Part shown: positions 9,001 through 16,895 of the stretch, piece by piece
Position numbering within the stretch: position 1 is the first letter of the stretch
How the letters are laid out: the number at the start of each line of letters is the position of its first letter
Assembly: GCF_001983175.1 (NCBI RefSeq)
Contig: NZ_MNPW01000013.1
Location: 124,001 to 188,000, forward strand
Source of the DNA: Pseudomonas cedrina subsp. cedrina
GTDB lineage: Bacteria > Pseudomonadota > Gammaproteobacteria > Pseudomonadales > Pseudomonadaceae
Direction: 5' to 3'
DNA: 64,000 nucleotides
Notes under the pieces: generated by a model
What the model saw: the letters and a program-made list of their open reading frames with translations, nothing else
Told to the model about the DNA's origin: nothing
The model's database searches: none
Made by a program: the position numbers and the translations under genes

Positions 9001-9110
9001 ACCTGTTCGGCAAGGAGCTGGCGACCTTCGTGGAGCAGAAATATCAAGAACTGCGGAGCAGGGACATGCGCCAGGGCGGCGTCATCAACAACGCAATCAA
9101 GGGGCGATGA
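6048..9110 (+). CDS. Tail tape measure protein (lambda H-like)
   Basis: This 1020-residue protein sets tail length. N-terminal heptad regions (~1-180) lead into a hydrophobic Ala/Gly segment (~198-230, LLAILAPLALATAAVGGLAV). A prophage tail-length tape measure domain follows (YNKSLILTGNYAGVSAGQL through the ERTPKILENL region). Long coiled coils fill ~400-780, and a lambda H C-terminal domain (SSMEDSIVNFAMTGKASFSD, then FADGGAFTNSVVSKPTAFG) closes the protein. AAGGTGAG precedes ATG 6048. It overlaps gene M by 4 bases. The hydrophobic segments may insert in the inner membrane during DNA entry. Confidence 0.92.
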   Translation: MNIAELGVKIDSADAIQAKTSLDEMAKAGGRAEQSAVSLMNEMQALEKSLSTSAKTTQDLAKQRDALAKLTKTGAYGEAEAAKISAQLDKQQIALAKSAMDEQKALNSLLGAIDPARAALAKLDNQVEQLGKHLDEGRISQDQYNSALSKIDKDYGKLEKTATGFDKLRLGTRQAQENVVQLGNALSSGDWGSGVRAVAQLGAGAGAGAAGLLAILAPLALATAAVGGLAVAYYKGSEEQDRYNKSLILTGNYAGVSAGQLGDMARQVSATVGSTGQAAAVLAMLADNGKIAGESFEGITRAAVSMQEATGKAVSETVAEFVKLADDPIKASAALNEQYHYLTASVYSQIAALEEQGDHAGAVKLATESYADAINERTPKILENLSFWEKAYNAVAQAADGLKNAGRRDINSDIENARAGLAEAQDMDGLFQSQKSKDALIEFRQNRLNMLEDEKAAQADIAKWEGDQAKAQLASQQAMIKVDALTKSTWTNEQKRNEALKEYRQQLADIRKTDPKDSRLDQSVVDKNISNINDKFKDPKAAGNQVDLTSFNNAKNDLAAITDTYKNYQKELEAAQKAGLLSEEDYLLRRQALIGNELDQVTAAYEAEISALEASKAKKSTSAAQSIQLDQKIADARAGMVKAQKDADSQLEVLGTNETGRLAKQERAISSYVQTLGQQQRALELAGERAVLGVGQGDRQNALSGQLNSQQDRFAQQSLELENQRSDPSRNMSEEEFKRKSQALADANKAATDQIRQNYADVENAQGYWTKGATAAWENYLDSAKDIAGQTKSLFGNAFSSMEDSIVNFAMTGKASFSDFAKSILADMARIATRQASSALLGSLVGAAASYLGGSAAGGGNGMAAGSAGATSSNLGASSAGYSSAYFPQAKGGAWSGGVQMFADGGAFTNSVVSKPTAFGMANGKTGVMGEAGEEAIMPLTRTSSGKLGVMAMGGGGAGGTQINVEVHIDGEGNASSSADAPGYDLFGKELATFVEQKYQELRSRDMRQGGVINNAIKGR

Positions 9111-9448
9111 TGGCAATCGAACGATTCACCTGGTCGACGGAGAAGTGGGCGGAGGGTGATATCACCCAGCGCGTCCGCTCCAAGAAGTTCGGCGATGGCT
9201 ACGAGCAGTCGGTCGAGGACGGTCTCAACAACCGGTCGCAATCGTGGCCGGTGACCTTCACTGGCTTGAAGCCGCGCATCAAAGACATCATGGCGTTCCT
9301 CGATCGGCACAAAGGGGCGAAGGGCTTCCTCTGGGAGCCGCCCCTGGGTGAGCTTGGCCTATACAAGTGCAACGGCTACAAGCCAGTGCACCGCGGCGGC
9401 CAGGTCTACGCCATCACCGCCACCTTCCAGCAAACCTTCCACCCCTGA
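9107..9448 (+). CDS. Minor tail protein M
   Basis: This 113-residue protein has the FxWxxxKWAEGDITQRVRSKKFGDGYEQ opening and the KGFLWEPPLGELGLYKCNGY core typical of lambda gpM-type (phage minor tail) proteins. It sits between the tape measure and L genes and overlaps the tape measure by 4 bases. gpM takes part in the tail tip complex, joining the distal tail to the tube. Length and order match the family. Confidence 0.88.
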   Translation: MMAIERFTWSTEKWAEGDITQRVRSKKFGDGYEQSVEDGLNNRSQSWPVTFTGLKPRIKDIMAFLDRHKGAKGFLWEPPLGELGLYKCNGYKPVHRGGQVYAITATFQQTFHP

Positions 9449-9459
9449 GATAACCGCCC

Positions 9460-10212
9460 ATGGCACTGATCACGGACATCCAGAAACTGGAGCCCGGCGG
9501 CGAGATTCGCCTGTTTGAAATCGACGGGACCGAATACGGCGCCGATTACCTGCGCTTCCACGGGCACGCCATTCCGCATACGCCCGAGGAACTGCTGGCC
9601 TACGAGCATTCGGATGATGAACTGCCAGCCAAGTCGATTATCTGGCAGGGCCAGGAGTACGCGGCCTGGCCGGTGCAGATTGAGGGTATTTCCTCGAGTA
9701 GCGACGGTACCGCCTCGCGGCCTACTTTCGCTGCGGGCAACGTCAACGGGCGCGTCACGGCACTCTGCCTGGCCTTTGAGGACATGCTCAAGTTCAAGCT
9801 GACGGTCCGCGAGACTTTGGCCCAGTACCTGGACGCGGCCAACTTCCCCGATGGCAACCCAACCGCCGACCCAACCCAGGAGGCGCTGGAGATTTGGTAC
9901 ATCGACCAGAAAACCAGCGAGGACGGCGAGGCGGTGGTTTGGGAGCTTTCCTCACCGGGTGAGATTGATAATCACGGTCTGCCCGGCCGACAGATGACGA
10001 CCTTCTGCCACTGGGCCATGACCAATGGTTACCGGGGGCCGGACTGCGGCTATACCGGCGCGGCCATGTTCGACGACGAGGACAACCCAACGGACGATCC
10101 CGCGCTGGATCAGTGCAAGGGCTGTTTGTCGTCCTGCAAGTTGCGCTTCGGCGAAAACAACGAGCTCAGTTTCGGTGGATTCCCCGCCGTCAGCTTGATC
10201 GCGAGGAGCTGA
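9460..10212 (+). CDS. Minor tail protein L
   Basis: This 250-residue protein is of lambda gpL type. The N-terminal two thirds are beta-rich. The C-terminal third has four cysteines (CGYTG, then QCKGCLSSCKLRF) of the pattern that binds an iron-sulphur cluster in lambda gpL, and ends GGFPAVSLIARS, as family members do. It lies between M and K and is part of the tail tip. The intergenic gaps are only 11 and 2 bases, so it is co-transcribed and probably coupled. Confidence 0.88.
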   Translation: MALITDIQKLEPGGEIRLFEIDGTEYGADYLRFHGHAIPHTPEELLAYEHSDDELPAKSIIWQGQEYAAWPVQIEGISSSSDGTASRPTFAAGNVNGRVTALCLAFEDMLKFKLTVRETLAQYLDAANFPDGNPTADPTQEALEIWYIDQKTSEDGEAVVWELSSPGEIDNHGLPGRQMTTFCHWAMTNGYRGPDCGYTGAAMFDDEDNPTDDPALDQCKGCLSSCKLRFGENNELSFGGFPAVSLIARS

Positions 10213-10214
10213 CA

Positions 10215-11027
10215 ATGCGAAAGCACATCATCGCGGCCATCCAGGCGCACGCAGCGGCGGAATATCCGCGCGAATGCTGCGGGCTGCTGCTGGCTGCCGG
10301 GCGAGCGCAGAAGTACTTCCCGTGCGGCAATATCGCCACGGAGCCGAGCGAAGAGTTCCGGCTCGACCCCGAGGACTACGCTGCGGCGGAAGATCTGGGC
10401 GAAGTGATCGGCATTGTCCACTCGCACCCTGACGCCACCAGCAGGCCGTCACCGCATGATCTGGCCATGTGCGAGGCTACGGCGCTGCCATGGCACATAC
10501 TGAGCTGGCCCGAGGGCGACCTCCGCACTATCACGCCAACGGGCAGCACGCCGCTGCTCAAGCGACCGTTCGTGCATGGGGCATGGGATTGCTGGCAGGT
10601 CTGCGCTGACTGGTACCAGCGCGAATGGGGGCTTGAGTTTGAGGCCTTCCAGCGCGCGGATGGATGGTGGGAGAGCGCGGACAACGCCAGTCTCTACGAG
10701 CAGCACTACGAGGCCGCGGGCTTCGTGCGCGTCGACCAGCCCCAGCGCGGTGACATGATCGTCATGCAGGTTGGACGGACGGCTCACCCGAACCATGCCG
10801 GCATTTACTTGGGTGCTGACCCGGCGCTACCGGGCGAAGACTCGGCCACCTATGGTCCTGGACCTTTCCTGTTGCACCACCTGTATGGCAGGCCGTCCGA
10901 AATTATCATCTACGGCGGGCCTTGGCATGACAGGACACGCCTAATCCTCAGGCAAAAGTTGTCTACTGCCCGTCTTGCCTCGATGGCGTGGGAGGAGGAG
11001 GCGGGGGTGGGGTTGGAGCAACCTTAG
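10215..11027 (+). CDS. Tail tip protein K: JAMM peptidase plus NlpC/P60 domains
   Basis: This 270-residue, two-domain protein is of lambda gpK type. The N-terminal JAB/MPN domain carries a full JAMM zinc motif, HSHPDATSRPSPHD (about residues 76-89; H-x-H-x7-S-x2-D). The second domain is NlpC/P60, with Cys in GAWDCWQVCADWY and His in HPNHAGIYLG. The role is tail tip assembly and probably local peptidoglycan cutting at DNA entry. The start is ATG 10215 rather than upstream codons inside L. Its 3' end overlaps an oppositely oriented small gene. Confidence 0.88.
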   Translation: MRKHIIAAIQAHAAAEYPRECCGLLLAAGRAQKYFPCGNIATEPSEEFRLDPEDYAAAEDLGEVIGIVHSHPDATSRPSPHDLAMCEATALPWHILSWPEGDLRTITPTGSTPLLKRPFVHGAWDCWQVCADWYQREWGLEFEAFQRADGWWESADNASLYEQHYEAAGFVRVDQPQRGDMIVMQVGRTAHPNHAGIYLGADPALPGEDSATYGPGPFLLHHLYGRPSEIIIYGGPWHDRTRLILRQKLSTARLASMAWEEEAGVGLEQP

Positions 11028-11127
11028 GGAGGGGCCGTCGAGTGACCTCGGGCATGAAGCTTTCTTTAGAGATAACCCACTCCCCATTCAATACTTTTCT
11101 AAGTGTTTCAGTGTCTTCTCTACTCAT
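10963..11127 (-). CDS. Small proline-rich protein, second gene of the K-I moron operon
   Basis: This 54-residue minus-strand ORF starts MSREDTETLRKVLNGEWVIS, with GGAGGGCAA directly upstream of the ATG at 11127. It overlaps the stop of the DUF6338-like gene as ATGA, so the two are an operon. The C-terminal half has seven consecutive prolines. Its last ~65 bases run antisense through the 3' end of gene K. No known family is recognised. Linkage to a membrane protein suggests a partner role. Confidence 0.6.
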   Translation of the reverse strand: MSREDTETLRKVLNGEWVISKESFMPEVTRRPLPKVAPTPPPPPPPTPSRQDGQ

Positions 11128-11726
11128 GACTTGCCCTCCTTGAGGAACTCTACCCAGCGTACATCGACGGAGTTTACCATTAAGAACCCGCTTCCTATAA
11201 TTCGCTCCGGAACCGGCTTACCAGGAAGGAGCCAGTGAGGCTCTTCTACCAAATAGAGACCAGACGATTCGTGGCTGGGAAAGGAAACCAAGTATCCCAT
11301 AAGTCGACGTTCATCCAGCATATGAAGAACCACACCGTCCCCGCCATAGGTTTTAAATAAATGTACCGTCTCCGGGGTTGAGCTTCTGGACGTGAGACCG
11401 AATTTTCGAGCTAAAGCGTATATCCAGTCATGGTTGCTGCCATGCGCCAAGAGAGATCCTAGCGCCACGGCGAGACCTAAAGCGTAGAGATTCGCGGTTA
11501 CGGTTGTCCAAGTTCCGATCAAATAGCTTTGGCCTACCAGCAAAGCTACTTGCTGAATAACCTCGACGCACATAGTGATGAAGGTTGTGCATATCAAGGC
11601 TTGTATAACACGCTCAAACTGGCTGGTTTTAGGTACTTCTGCAAACCAGTAAAATATTGTCATGGAGAGAAAGCCGGGCAAGAAAAGCTGTAATGCCGGG
11701 AGAAGCTCCTTTGAAATTTCATCCAT
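11124..11726 (-). CDS. DUF6338-like membrane protein (prophage moron)
   Basis: This 200-residue protein is on the minus strand against the late operon. About three membrane segments fill the N-terminal half (LFLPGFLSMTIFYWFA; ALICTTFITMCVEVIQQVALL; LYALGLAVALGSLLAHG), followed by a soluble C-terminal domain (ETVHLFKTYGGDGVVLHMLD...WVEFLKEGKS). The pattern LPALQLFLPGFL...K.SQFERVIQALI recalls DUF6338 proteins. AAGGAATAACAGGG precedes ATG 11726. The base composition is more AT-rich than neighbouring phage genes. A lysogen-expressed role such as exclusion of other phages is a guess from position and strand. Confidence 0.75.
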   Translation of the reverse strand: MDEISKELLPALQLFLPGFLSMTIFYWFAEVPKTSQFERVIQALICTTFITMCVEVIQQVALLVGQSYLIGTWTTVTANLYALGLAVALGSLLAHGSNHDWIYALARKFGLTSRSSTPETVHLFKTYGGDGVVLHMLDERRLMGYLVSFPSHESSGLYLVEEPHWLLPGKPVPERIIGSGFLMVNSVDVRWVEFLKEGKS

Positions 11727-11817
11727 CCCTGTTATTCCTTCACTCGTCGCTCTAGTGGAAGTTTAGTGGCGCAAAGCTACTATGGCTGGGGTGATTTCGG
11801 TTACTGTGCATTTGAAC

Positions 11818-11839
11818 ATGCTGGATACCTGACCAGCAT
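11818..11839. promoter_or_regulatory. Inverted repeat upstream of the moron lipoprotein
   Basis: ATGCTGG (11818-11824) and CCAGCAT (11833-11839) are 7-base arms separated by 8 bases. They lie ~40 bases before the lipoprotein start and ~90 bases upstream of the divergent DUF6338-like gene. A GATACAGT -10-like sequence follows. It could be an operator for independent expression of either moron. Confidence 0.35.
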
Positions 11840-11876
11840 CACGATACAGTCGGCACTTTCGGGATGAGGATTGATC

Positions 11877-12227
11877 ATGCGGTTTTTGATAGCGGCGGTA
11901 GCGGTGGCGATGCTGGCGGGGTGCATGGCGCCGACGATGAATGAGGCGCGCCAAAGCGGACCTTACAAGGTGATGACCTCCAAGAAGCCTGATGCTGCGC
12001 TCGCCAAATGCGTTCAGTACGAATGGCAGAACCAGTCAATTTTCGGCGGTACGCCTGGCGCAACCCTTCAGCCTGGCCGTGACACCGGATACACGGTATT
12101 CACCGAGGGATCGCAATACTTCGTTGACATCCAGCCGAAAGGGTCGGGGTCCGAAGCGAAGTATTATGTGGTGGTCCCCAACTGGATTGCGAATAAGCGA
12201 TTGGCCGCGCTGCAAGGCTGCCTATAG
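11877..12227 (+). CDS. Prophage moron lipoprotein, paralogue of a chromosomal lipoprotein
   Basis: This 116-residue protein has a lipoprotein signal peptide (MRFLIAAVAVAMLAGC; lipobox LAGC). GATGAGGA is 6 bases before ATG 11877; the TTG at 11871 is less well placed. The mature part carries NEARQSGPYKVMTSKK, KCVQYEWQNQSIFGG, TGYTVFTEGSQYFVDIQ, KYYVV and NKRLAALQGCL. The same blocks in the same order occur in the chromosomal gene at 28,630. It sits between tail genes K and I, where lambda has nothing. It may act at the cell envelope in the lysogen. Confidence 0.8.
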   Translation: MRFLIAAVAVAMLAGCMAPTMNEARQSGPYKVMTSKKPDAALAKCVQYEWQNQSIFGGTPGATLQPGRDTGYTVFTEGSQYFVDIQPKGSGSEAKYYVVVPNWIANKRLAALQGCL

Positions 12228-12243
12228 TCCGCACCACTTCATC

Positions 12244-12270
12244 AAAGGCTCGCTTCGGCGGGCTTTTTTA
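12244..12270 (+). terminator. Hairpin plus T-run before gene I (cassette copy 3)
   Basis: AAAGGCTCGC (12244-12253) pairs with GCGGGCTTTT (12258-12267) through a TTCG tetraloop, one of the most stable loops, then more Ts. CCGGAGAAAA follows and ATG 12289 starts gene I. It terminates the lipoprotein transcript at least in part. Confidence 0.75.
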
Positions 12271-12288
12271 TTGTCCGGAGAAAACTCA

Positions 12289-12900
12289 ATGGCAGCACTC
12301 GCCATCAATTATCAGCCCATGACCACGATCCTGCTTTACGGTCAACTTCGGCAGTTTGGACGGTCTTTTCGAATGGCTGTAAGGACGCCGGCGGAAGCGG
12401 TAAAAGCGCTGTGTGTGCAAATCCCCGGCTTCGAACGCTTCCTGTCAAATGCCGAGTCCAGGGGGATTGAGTTCGCAGTTTTTCGAGGGAAGACCAACCT
12501 GGCGGAAAAGGAGCTTGGATTCACCGGCGAAGGTGACATTCGCATCGCACCGGTGATCACTGGCAGCAAGCGCGGAGGGGCCTTGCAAACCATCATCGGC
12601 GCCGTATTGATCGTTGTGGGCCTTGTTATCACTGGCGGCACTTTCGGCGCTGGCGCGCCTTTCGGTTCGGCCCTGGTAATGATGGGTGGCTCAATGGTGC
12701 TGGGCGGCGTAATACAGATGCTCAGCCCTCAGGCTGGCGGCCTCAAGACAAGCGCCGCGCCCGAGAACACTCCCGGCTACGCCTTCGGCAGCGCCAAGAA
12801 CACAACTGCCTCCGGTAATCCTGTGTCGCTGTGTGCCGGCCGCCGACGGTGGGGCGGTGCGATCATCAGTGCCGCCATTTATGCGGAAGACCAGATGTAA
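12289..12900 (+). CDS. Tail assembly protein I (lambda TapI-like)
   Basis: This 203-residue protein is of lambda gpI family. It has LYGQLRQFGRSFRMAVRTPAEAVKAL at the N-terminus, a hydrophobic Gly-rich middle (ALQTIIGAVLIVVGLVITGG...SALVMMGGSMVLGGVIQML, ~100-140) and the C-terminus GNPVSLCAGRRRWGGAIISAAIYAEDQ. In family members this reads close to 'VPLCYG...GS.VIS.GIYAEDQ'. CGGAGAAAA precedes ATG 12289. It acts in tail tip assembly and is not retained in the lambda virion. A moron separates it from J here. Confidence 0.85.
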   Translation: MAALAINYQPMTTILLYGQLRQFGRSFRMAVRTPAEAVKALCVQIPGFERFLSNAESRGIEFAVFRGKTNLAEKELGFTGEGDIRIAPVITGSKRGGALQTIIGAVLIVVGLVITGGTFGAGAPFGSALVMMGGSMVLGGVIQMLSPQAGGLKTSAAPENTPGYAFGSAKNTTASGNPVSLCAGRRRWGGAIISAAIYAEDQM

Positions 12901-12904
12901 GATC

Positions 12905-13183
12905 TTATGGCAGCTCGGTGGTCGTCGGTTGGGGGGCCCTTTTAAAGCTCGAGGTACGCACGTATCTGCCAAGCATCCATAGGCCAACAGATATGCCCGC
13001 CGCCACAATGCAAATAATCCAGATTCCCAACACCTGCCCAAATCGGAAAGGGCTTAAATACACTGAAAATACGAGCACCGCAGATTTGATAACCGTTTTT
13101 ACGATATATGCCCATATCAAAATGGATATTGCATAAAAGGGTATTGAGGCTAAAAAACGTAGCCAATAAAGTGCTTTATTCAT
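12905..13183 (-). CDS. Small membrane protein (I-J moron)
   Basis: This minus-strand gene lies between tail genes I and J. ATG 13183 is chosen because AGGGAAG is 9 bases upstream; ATG 13189 is alternative. The 92-residue protein has two or three hydrophobic segments (YWLRFLASIPFYAISILIWA; AVLVFSVYL; GIWIICIVAAGISVGLWML) and a basic, Pro/Thr-rich tail. It ends 4 bases from the end of gene I. The DNA is more AT-rich than the tail genes around it. No family is recognised. Opposite-strand placement fits expression in the lysogen. Confidence 0.65.
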   Translation of the reverse strand: MNKALYWLRFLASIPFYAISILIWAYIVKTVIKSAVLVFSVYLSPFRFGQVLGIWIICIVAAGISVGLWMLGRYVRTSSFKRAPQPTTTELP

Positions 13184-13277
13184 CAGCATTTACTTCCCTG
13201 ATGGCTGATCGGAACGCCCATGGTAAGGGCTTATCGCTCTATGTCCAGCACCACGACACACAGACAAACGCCACCAC

Positions 13278-13299
13278 ACCGCCCACGAGGCGGTTTTTT
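13278..13299 (+). terminator. Hairpin plus T-run before gene J (cassette copy 4)
   Basis: ACCGCC (13278-13283) pairs with GGCGGT (13289-13294), followed by Ts. The next bases, ATTGCCTGGAGAAAAGC, lead to ATG 13317. This is nearly the same string as before the endolysin at 19636. Confidence 0.7.
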
Positions 13300-13316
13300 A
13301 TTGCCTGGAGAAAAGC

Positions 13317-16300
13317 ATGGGCGCAGCACGCAAGATCGATGTTTATGGCGCCAAGGGCGGCTCCGAGAAGCCTAAAACCCCAACCGAGGCACCAGACAGC
13401 CTGCGCTCCGTCGCCATTGCGAAAATGCTTATTGCTGTGGGCGAGGGCGAGTTTGACGGTGCTCCGACCGCCAAGGACATCTTTCTCGACAATACGCCCC
13501 TGCAAGACCCGCAGGGGAACATGAACTTCCCGAACGTGAAGTGGGAGTGGCGCAGCGGGGCTGTGGACCAGTCCTATATCCAGGGCATCCCATCGGTCGA
13601 AAACGAAACAACCATCAGCACTGAGCTCCGCAGCGGAACGCCGTGGGTTCGAGCGATCACCAATACCCAGCTCTCAGCTGTACGAGTGCGCTTTGCCTGG
13701 CCTGCGCTCCAATCGGTGGACGCCGGCGGCAACATCACCGGTTACGCGATCGGCTATAAGGTCGAGTTGGCAACGGATGGGGGGACTTACCAGGAGGTTT
13801 TGAACGAGGCAGTATCCGGCAAGACCACCAGCCTGTACGAGCGGACCCGCCGTATCAACCTGCCGCGCGCGACCACCGGGTGGCTGCTGCGCATCACTCG
13901 ACTGACGGCCAACCAGAACAACAACAAAATCTCGGACACGATGCAGATTGCGGGCTTCACCGAGGTGATCGACGCCAAGATCCGGTACCCGAACACCGCG
14001 CTGCTTTACATCGAGTTTTCTGCTGAGCAGTTCCGCAGCATCCCGGCTGTGACGATCGAATGCGATGGTCGGAAGTGGCAGGTGCCGAGCAACTACGACA
14101 CCAGGTCGCGCACCTATACGGGCGTCTGGGACGGAACTTTCAAAGAGGCGTGGACCGACAACCCCGTCTGGCACACTTACGGCATCACCACGAACGACCG
14201 TTTCGGCCTGGGCCGTCGCATCAAGCCGTGGATGGTGGACAAGTGGGAGTTGTACCGCATCTCGCAGTATTGCGACCAGCTGGTGCCGGACGGAAAAGGC
14301 GGCATGGAACCGCGCTTTGTCTGCAACCTGAACCTGCAGAGCAAGGCTGACGCTTGGTCGCTGCTTCGCGACATATCGACGATCTACCGCGGCATGACCT
14401 ACTGGGCCCAGGGCCAGGTGTTCACGCTTGCGGATATGCCGCGGGCCACCGATTACGACTTCGCCTATACCGCTGCGAACGTCATCACCGAAGGTCGTCA
14501 GCCATTCATCTATTCCAGCGCATCGGAGCGCACCCGCTACACCCGGGCGCTGATCAGCTACGACAACCCACTGAACAACTTCGACACCGACGTCACCGCG
14601 GTTACCGATGCCAAGCTGCAGAGGCGCTACGGCGACAACCCGCTGGAGATCAGCGCTATCGGTTGCACCCGCGAATCCGAGGCCCAGCGCCGCGGTAAGT
14701 GGGCGCTGCTGACCAACTCCAAGGACCGGGCGGTTACTTTCAAGGTCGGCCTCGATGGCCGTATTCCGCTGCCTGGATATGTGATCCCGATCGCTGACGA
14801 ACTGCTTGCAGGCCGGCCGGTGGGCGGGCGCATCTCGGCGGTGAACGGCAAGGTCATCACCTTGGACCGAGACACCCAGGCCAAGCCCGGCGACAGGCTG
14901 ATCCTCAACCTGCCAGACGGGAAGTGTGAAGGGCGGACCGTACAACTGGTCAGCGGCCGACAGGTAACCGTTACCGTCGCCTACTCCGTACCGCCTGAGC
15001 GCGAACTGGTTTGGGCGCTGGATGCTGACGATCTGGCCATCCCGCTTTATCGCGTGGTCAGCGTGGCGCGGCCGGAGCCTGGCGTGTTTGAAATCTCGGC
15101 CGTGCAGTACGACCCGAGCAAGTTCGCTCACATCGACACCGGCGCCCGGCTGGAAGAGCGGCCAATCAGTGTTGTGCCAATCACCGTGGTACCGGCACCG
15201 GCGAGCGTCGACATTACATCGAACTATTCCGTTGATCAGGGCCTGGCGATCAGCACCATGAACATCTCGTGGCCCGCCGTGAACGGTGCTGTCGCGTATG
15301 ACGTGGAGTGGCGCAAGGACAGCGGCAACTGGATCAAGCTGCAGCGCACGGGCGCGACGAGTGTTGACGTCACCGGCATTTACTCGGGCGCCTACCTTGC
15401 CCGGGTTCGGTCGGTAAGCGCCTTCGAGATATCTTCGATCTGGAAGAGCTCCAACCTGACCAACCTGGAAGGGAAGGTCGGTCTGCCGCCGGCGGTGGCG
15501 TTCCTGTCCACCACGAGCGAACTGTTCGGCATCGGCATTCGCTGGAGTTTCCCTGCTGGCGCCGAGGATACCCAGCGCACCGAGTTGTGGTATGGCCAGG
15601 CCAATGACCTTTCGGTGGCCACCAAGCTGGCAGACCTGGCGCACCCTCAGGCGGATTACAGCATGCAGGCCCTCAAGGCTGGCGCGCAGTTCTTCTTCTG
15701 GGCGCGCCTGGTAGATCGCACCGGCAACGTGGGACCGTTCTACCCGGTCGGCAACGGCGTGATGGGCCAGGCCAGTGCCGATGCGGCACCGGTGCTGGAG
15801 CTGATCGCCGGGCAGATCGGTCGCACGGAGCTGGGCCAGGAGATCACTGACGAAATCGACAAGATCCCAGGCCTGCAGGCGCAGATCGATGCGCTGGACG
15901 GTCTTTCGGCCTATGACCCTGAGCAAACCTACCTCGAGGGCGACCTGGTGGTGGTTGGCAAGCGGATCTATCAGGCCACCGGCCTGGTGCCGGTCAATAC
16001 CTCGCCGCCGAACGCTGCTTACTGGGTGGACGTGGGCCAGGTGCTGGTCACCGCGAACGGGCTGGCGCGCCAGGTGGAGATCAACACCACCAGCATTACC
16101 GAGCTGGATGGCGTGGTCACCGCGGCCGCGTCGAGCCTGCAGGCGCTTCAGTCCGCCTACCGGGACGACACTGGCGAAGGTGATCTCGCTGACGCACTCC
16201 AGGGCTACAACGCCTCGGCGAGTTTTGCGCAGGAGGTGAAGACGCGCGCCTCGCAGAACGCCGCCATGGTGCAGCGCCAGACCGAACTCACCGCTTCGGT

Positions 16301-16895
16301 GGGTGATGTCGCCGGCTCGGTGAGCGAACTCGAAAGCGTGGTTGTCACGGACAGGCAAGCAACGGCCCAGGCTATCCAGCAGATAGGCGTAGAGCTTGGC
16401 GATACCTCGGCGGCAGTTCAAACCGTGAGCCAGGCCCTGGCCAACACCGATGGCAAGTTTTCCACGATGTATTCCGTGAAGATGCAGGTCAATGCCGCCG
16501 GCCAGTTGGTCGCGGCCGGGTTCGGCCTGGGTATCGAGCAGGACGAGGAGGGCGTGCTTCAAAGTCAGTTCCTGGTGAGCGCTGATCGTTTCGCGATTGT
16601 GAGCACCCTCGCTGGTGGTCAGGTGTTCACGCCATTCACGGTGCAGAACGGGCAAGTCTTTATGCGCTCGGCCTTCATTCAGGACGGCAGCATAACCATG
16701 CTGAAGATCGGCCAGGCGTTGCAATCCGACAACTATGTCGCCGGTGTTCAGGGATGGCGGCTGGATAAGGCCGGCAACTTGGAGTTCAACGGCCCCGCAC
16801 CCGGCGGTGGGCGCCTGACCATGACCAACCGGGCGATCAAGGTATACGACGAAAACAACGTTAAGCGCGTGCAACTCGGAGATCTAACAGCATGA
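13317..16895 (+). CDS. Host specificity / tail tip protein J
   Basis: This 1192-residue protein is of lambda gpJ type. The N-terminal ~600 residues form the phage tail tip domains (SVAIAKMLIAVGEGEFDG; WHTYGITTNDRFGLGRRI; ISTIYRGMTYWAQGQ). Fibronectin type III-like repeats lie at ~640-830 and a helical stalk at ~850-1060. A DUF1983-like C-terminal region contains FLVSADRFAIVSTLAGG. gpJ binds the host receptor at the tail tip. GGAG lies 8 bases before ATG 13317. The length is close to lambda J (1132). It overlaps the next gene by 4 bases. Confidence 0.93.
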   Translation: MGAARKIDVYGAKGGSEKPKTPTEAPDSLRSVAIAKMLIAVGEGEFDGAPTAKDIFLDNTPLQDPQGNMNFPNVKWEWRSGAVDQSYIQGIPSVENETTISTELRSGTPWVRAITNTQLSAVRVRFAWPALQSVDAGGNITGYAIGYKVELATDGGTYQEVLNEAVSGKTTSLYERTRRINLPRATTGWLLRITRLTANQNNNKISDTMQIAGFTEVIDAKIRYPNTALLYIEFSAEQFRSIPAVTIECDGRKWQVPSNYDTRSRTYTGVWDGTFKEAWTDNPVWHTYGITTNDRFGLGRRIKPWMVDKWELYRISQYCDQLVPDGKGGMEPRFVCNLNLQSKADAWSLLRDISTIYRGMTYWAQGQVFTLADMPRATDYDFAYTAANVITEGRQPFIYSSASERTRYTRALISYDNPLNNFDTDVTAVTDAKLQRRYGDNPLEISAIGCTRESEAQRRGKWALLTNSKDRAVTFKVGLDGRIPLPGYVIPIADELLAGRPVGGRISAVNGKVITLDRDTQAKPGDRLILNLPDGKCEGRTVQLVSGRQVTVTVAYSVPPERELVWALDADDLAIPLYRVVSVARPEPGVFEISAVQYDPSKFAHIDTGARLEERPISVVPITVVPAPASVDITSNYSVDQGLAISTMNISWPAVNGAVAYDVEWRKDSGNWIKLQRTGATSVDVTGIYSGAYLARVRSVSAFEISSIWKSSNLTNLEGKVGLPPAVAFLSTTSELFGIGIRWSFPAGAEDTQRTELWYGQANDLSVATKLADLAHPQADYSMQALKAGAQFFFWARLVDRTGNVGPFYPVGNGVMGQASADAAPVLELIAGQIGRTELGQEITDEIDKIPGLQAQIDALDGLSAYDPEQTYLEGDLVVVGKRIYQATGLVPVNTSPPNAAYWVDVGQVLVTANGLARQVEINTTSITELDGVVTAAASSLQALQSAYRDDTGEGDLADALQGYNASASFAQEVKTRASQNAAMVQRQTELTASVGDVAGSVSELESVVVTDRQATAQAIQQIGVELGDTSAAVQTVSQALANTDGKFSTMYSVKMQVNAAGQLVAAGFGLGIEQDEEGVLQSQFLVSADRFAIVSTLAGGQVFTPFTVQNGQVFMRSAFIQDGSITMLKIGQALQSDNYVAGVQGWRLDKAGNLEFNGPAPGGGRLTMTNRAIKVYDENNVKRVQLGDLTA

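Noticed and set aside
13674..16874. Very long minus-strand ORF (over 1,000 codons) opposite gene J
   Set aside because: It lies wholly antisense to a clear J gene; its His/Arg/Gln-rich composition is that of a shadow of GC-biased codons.
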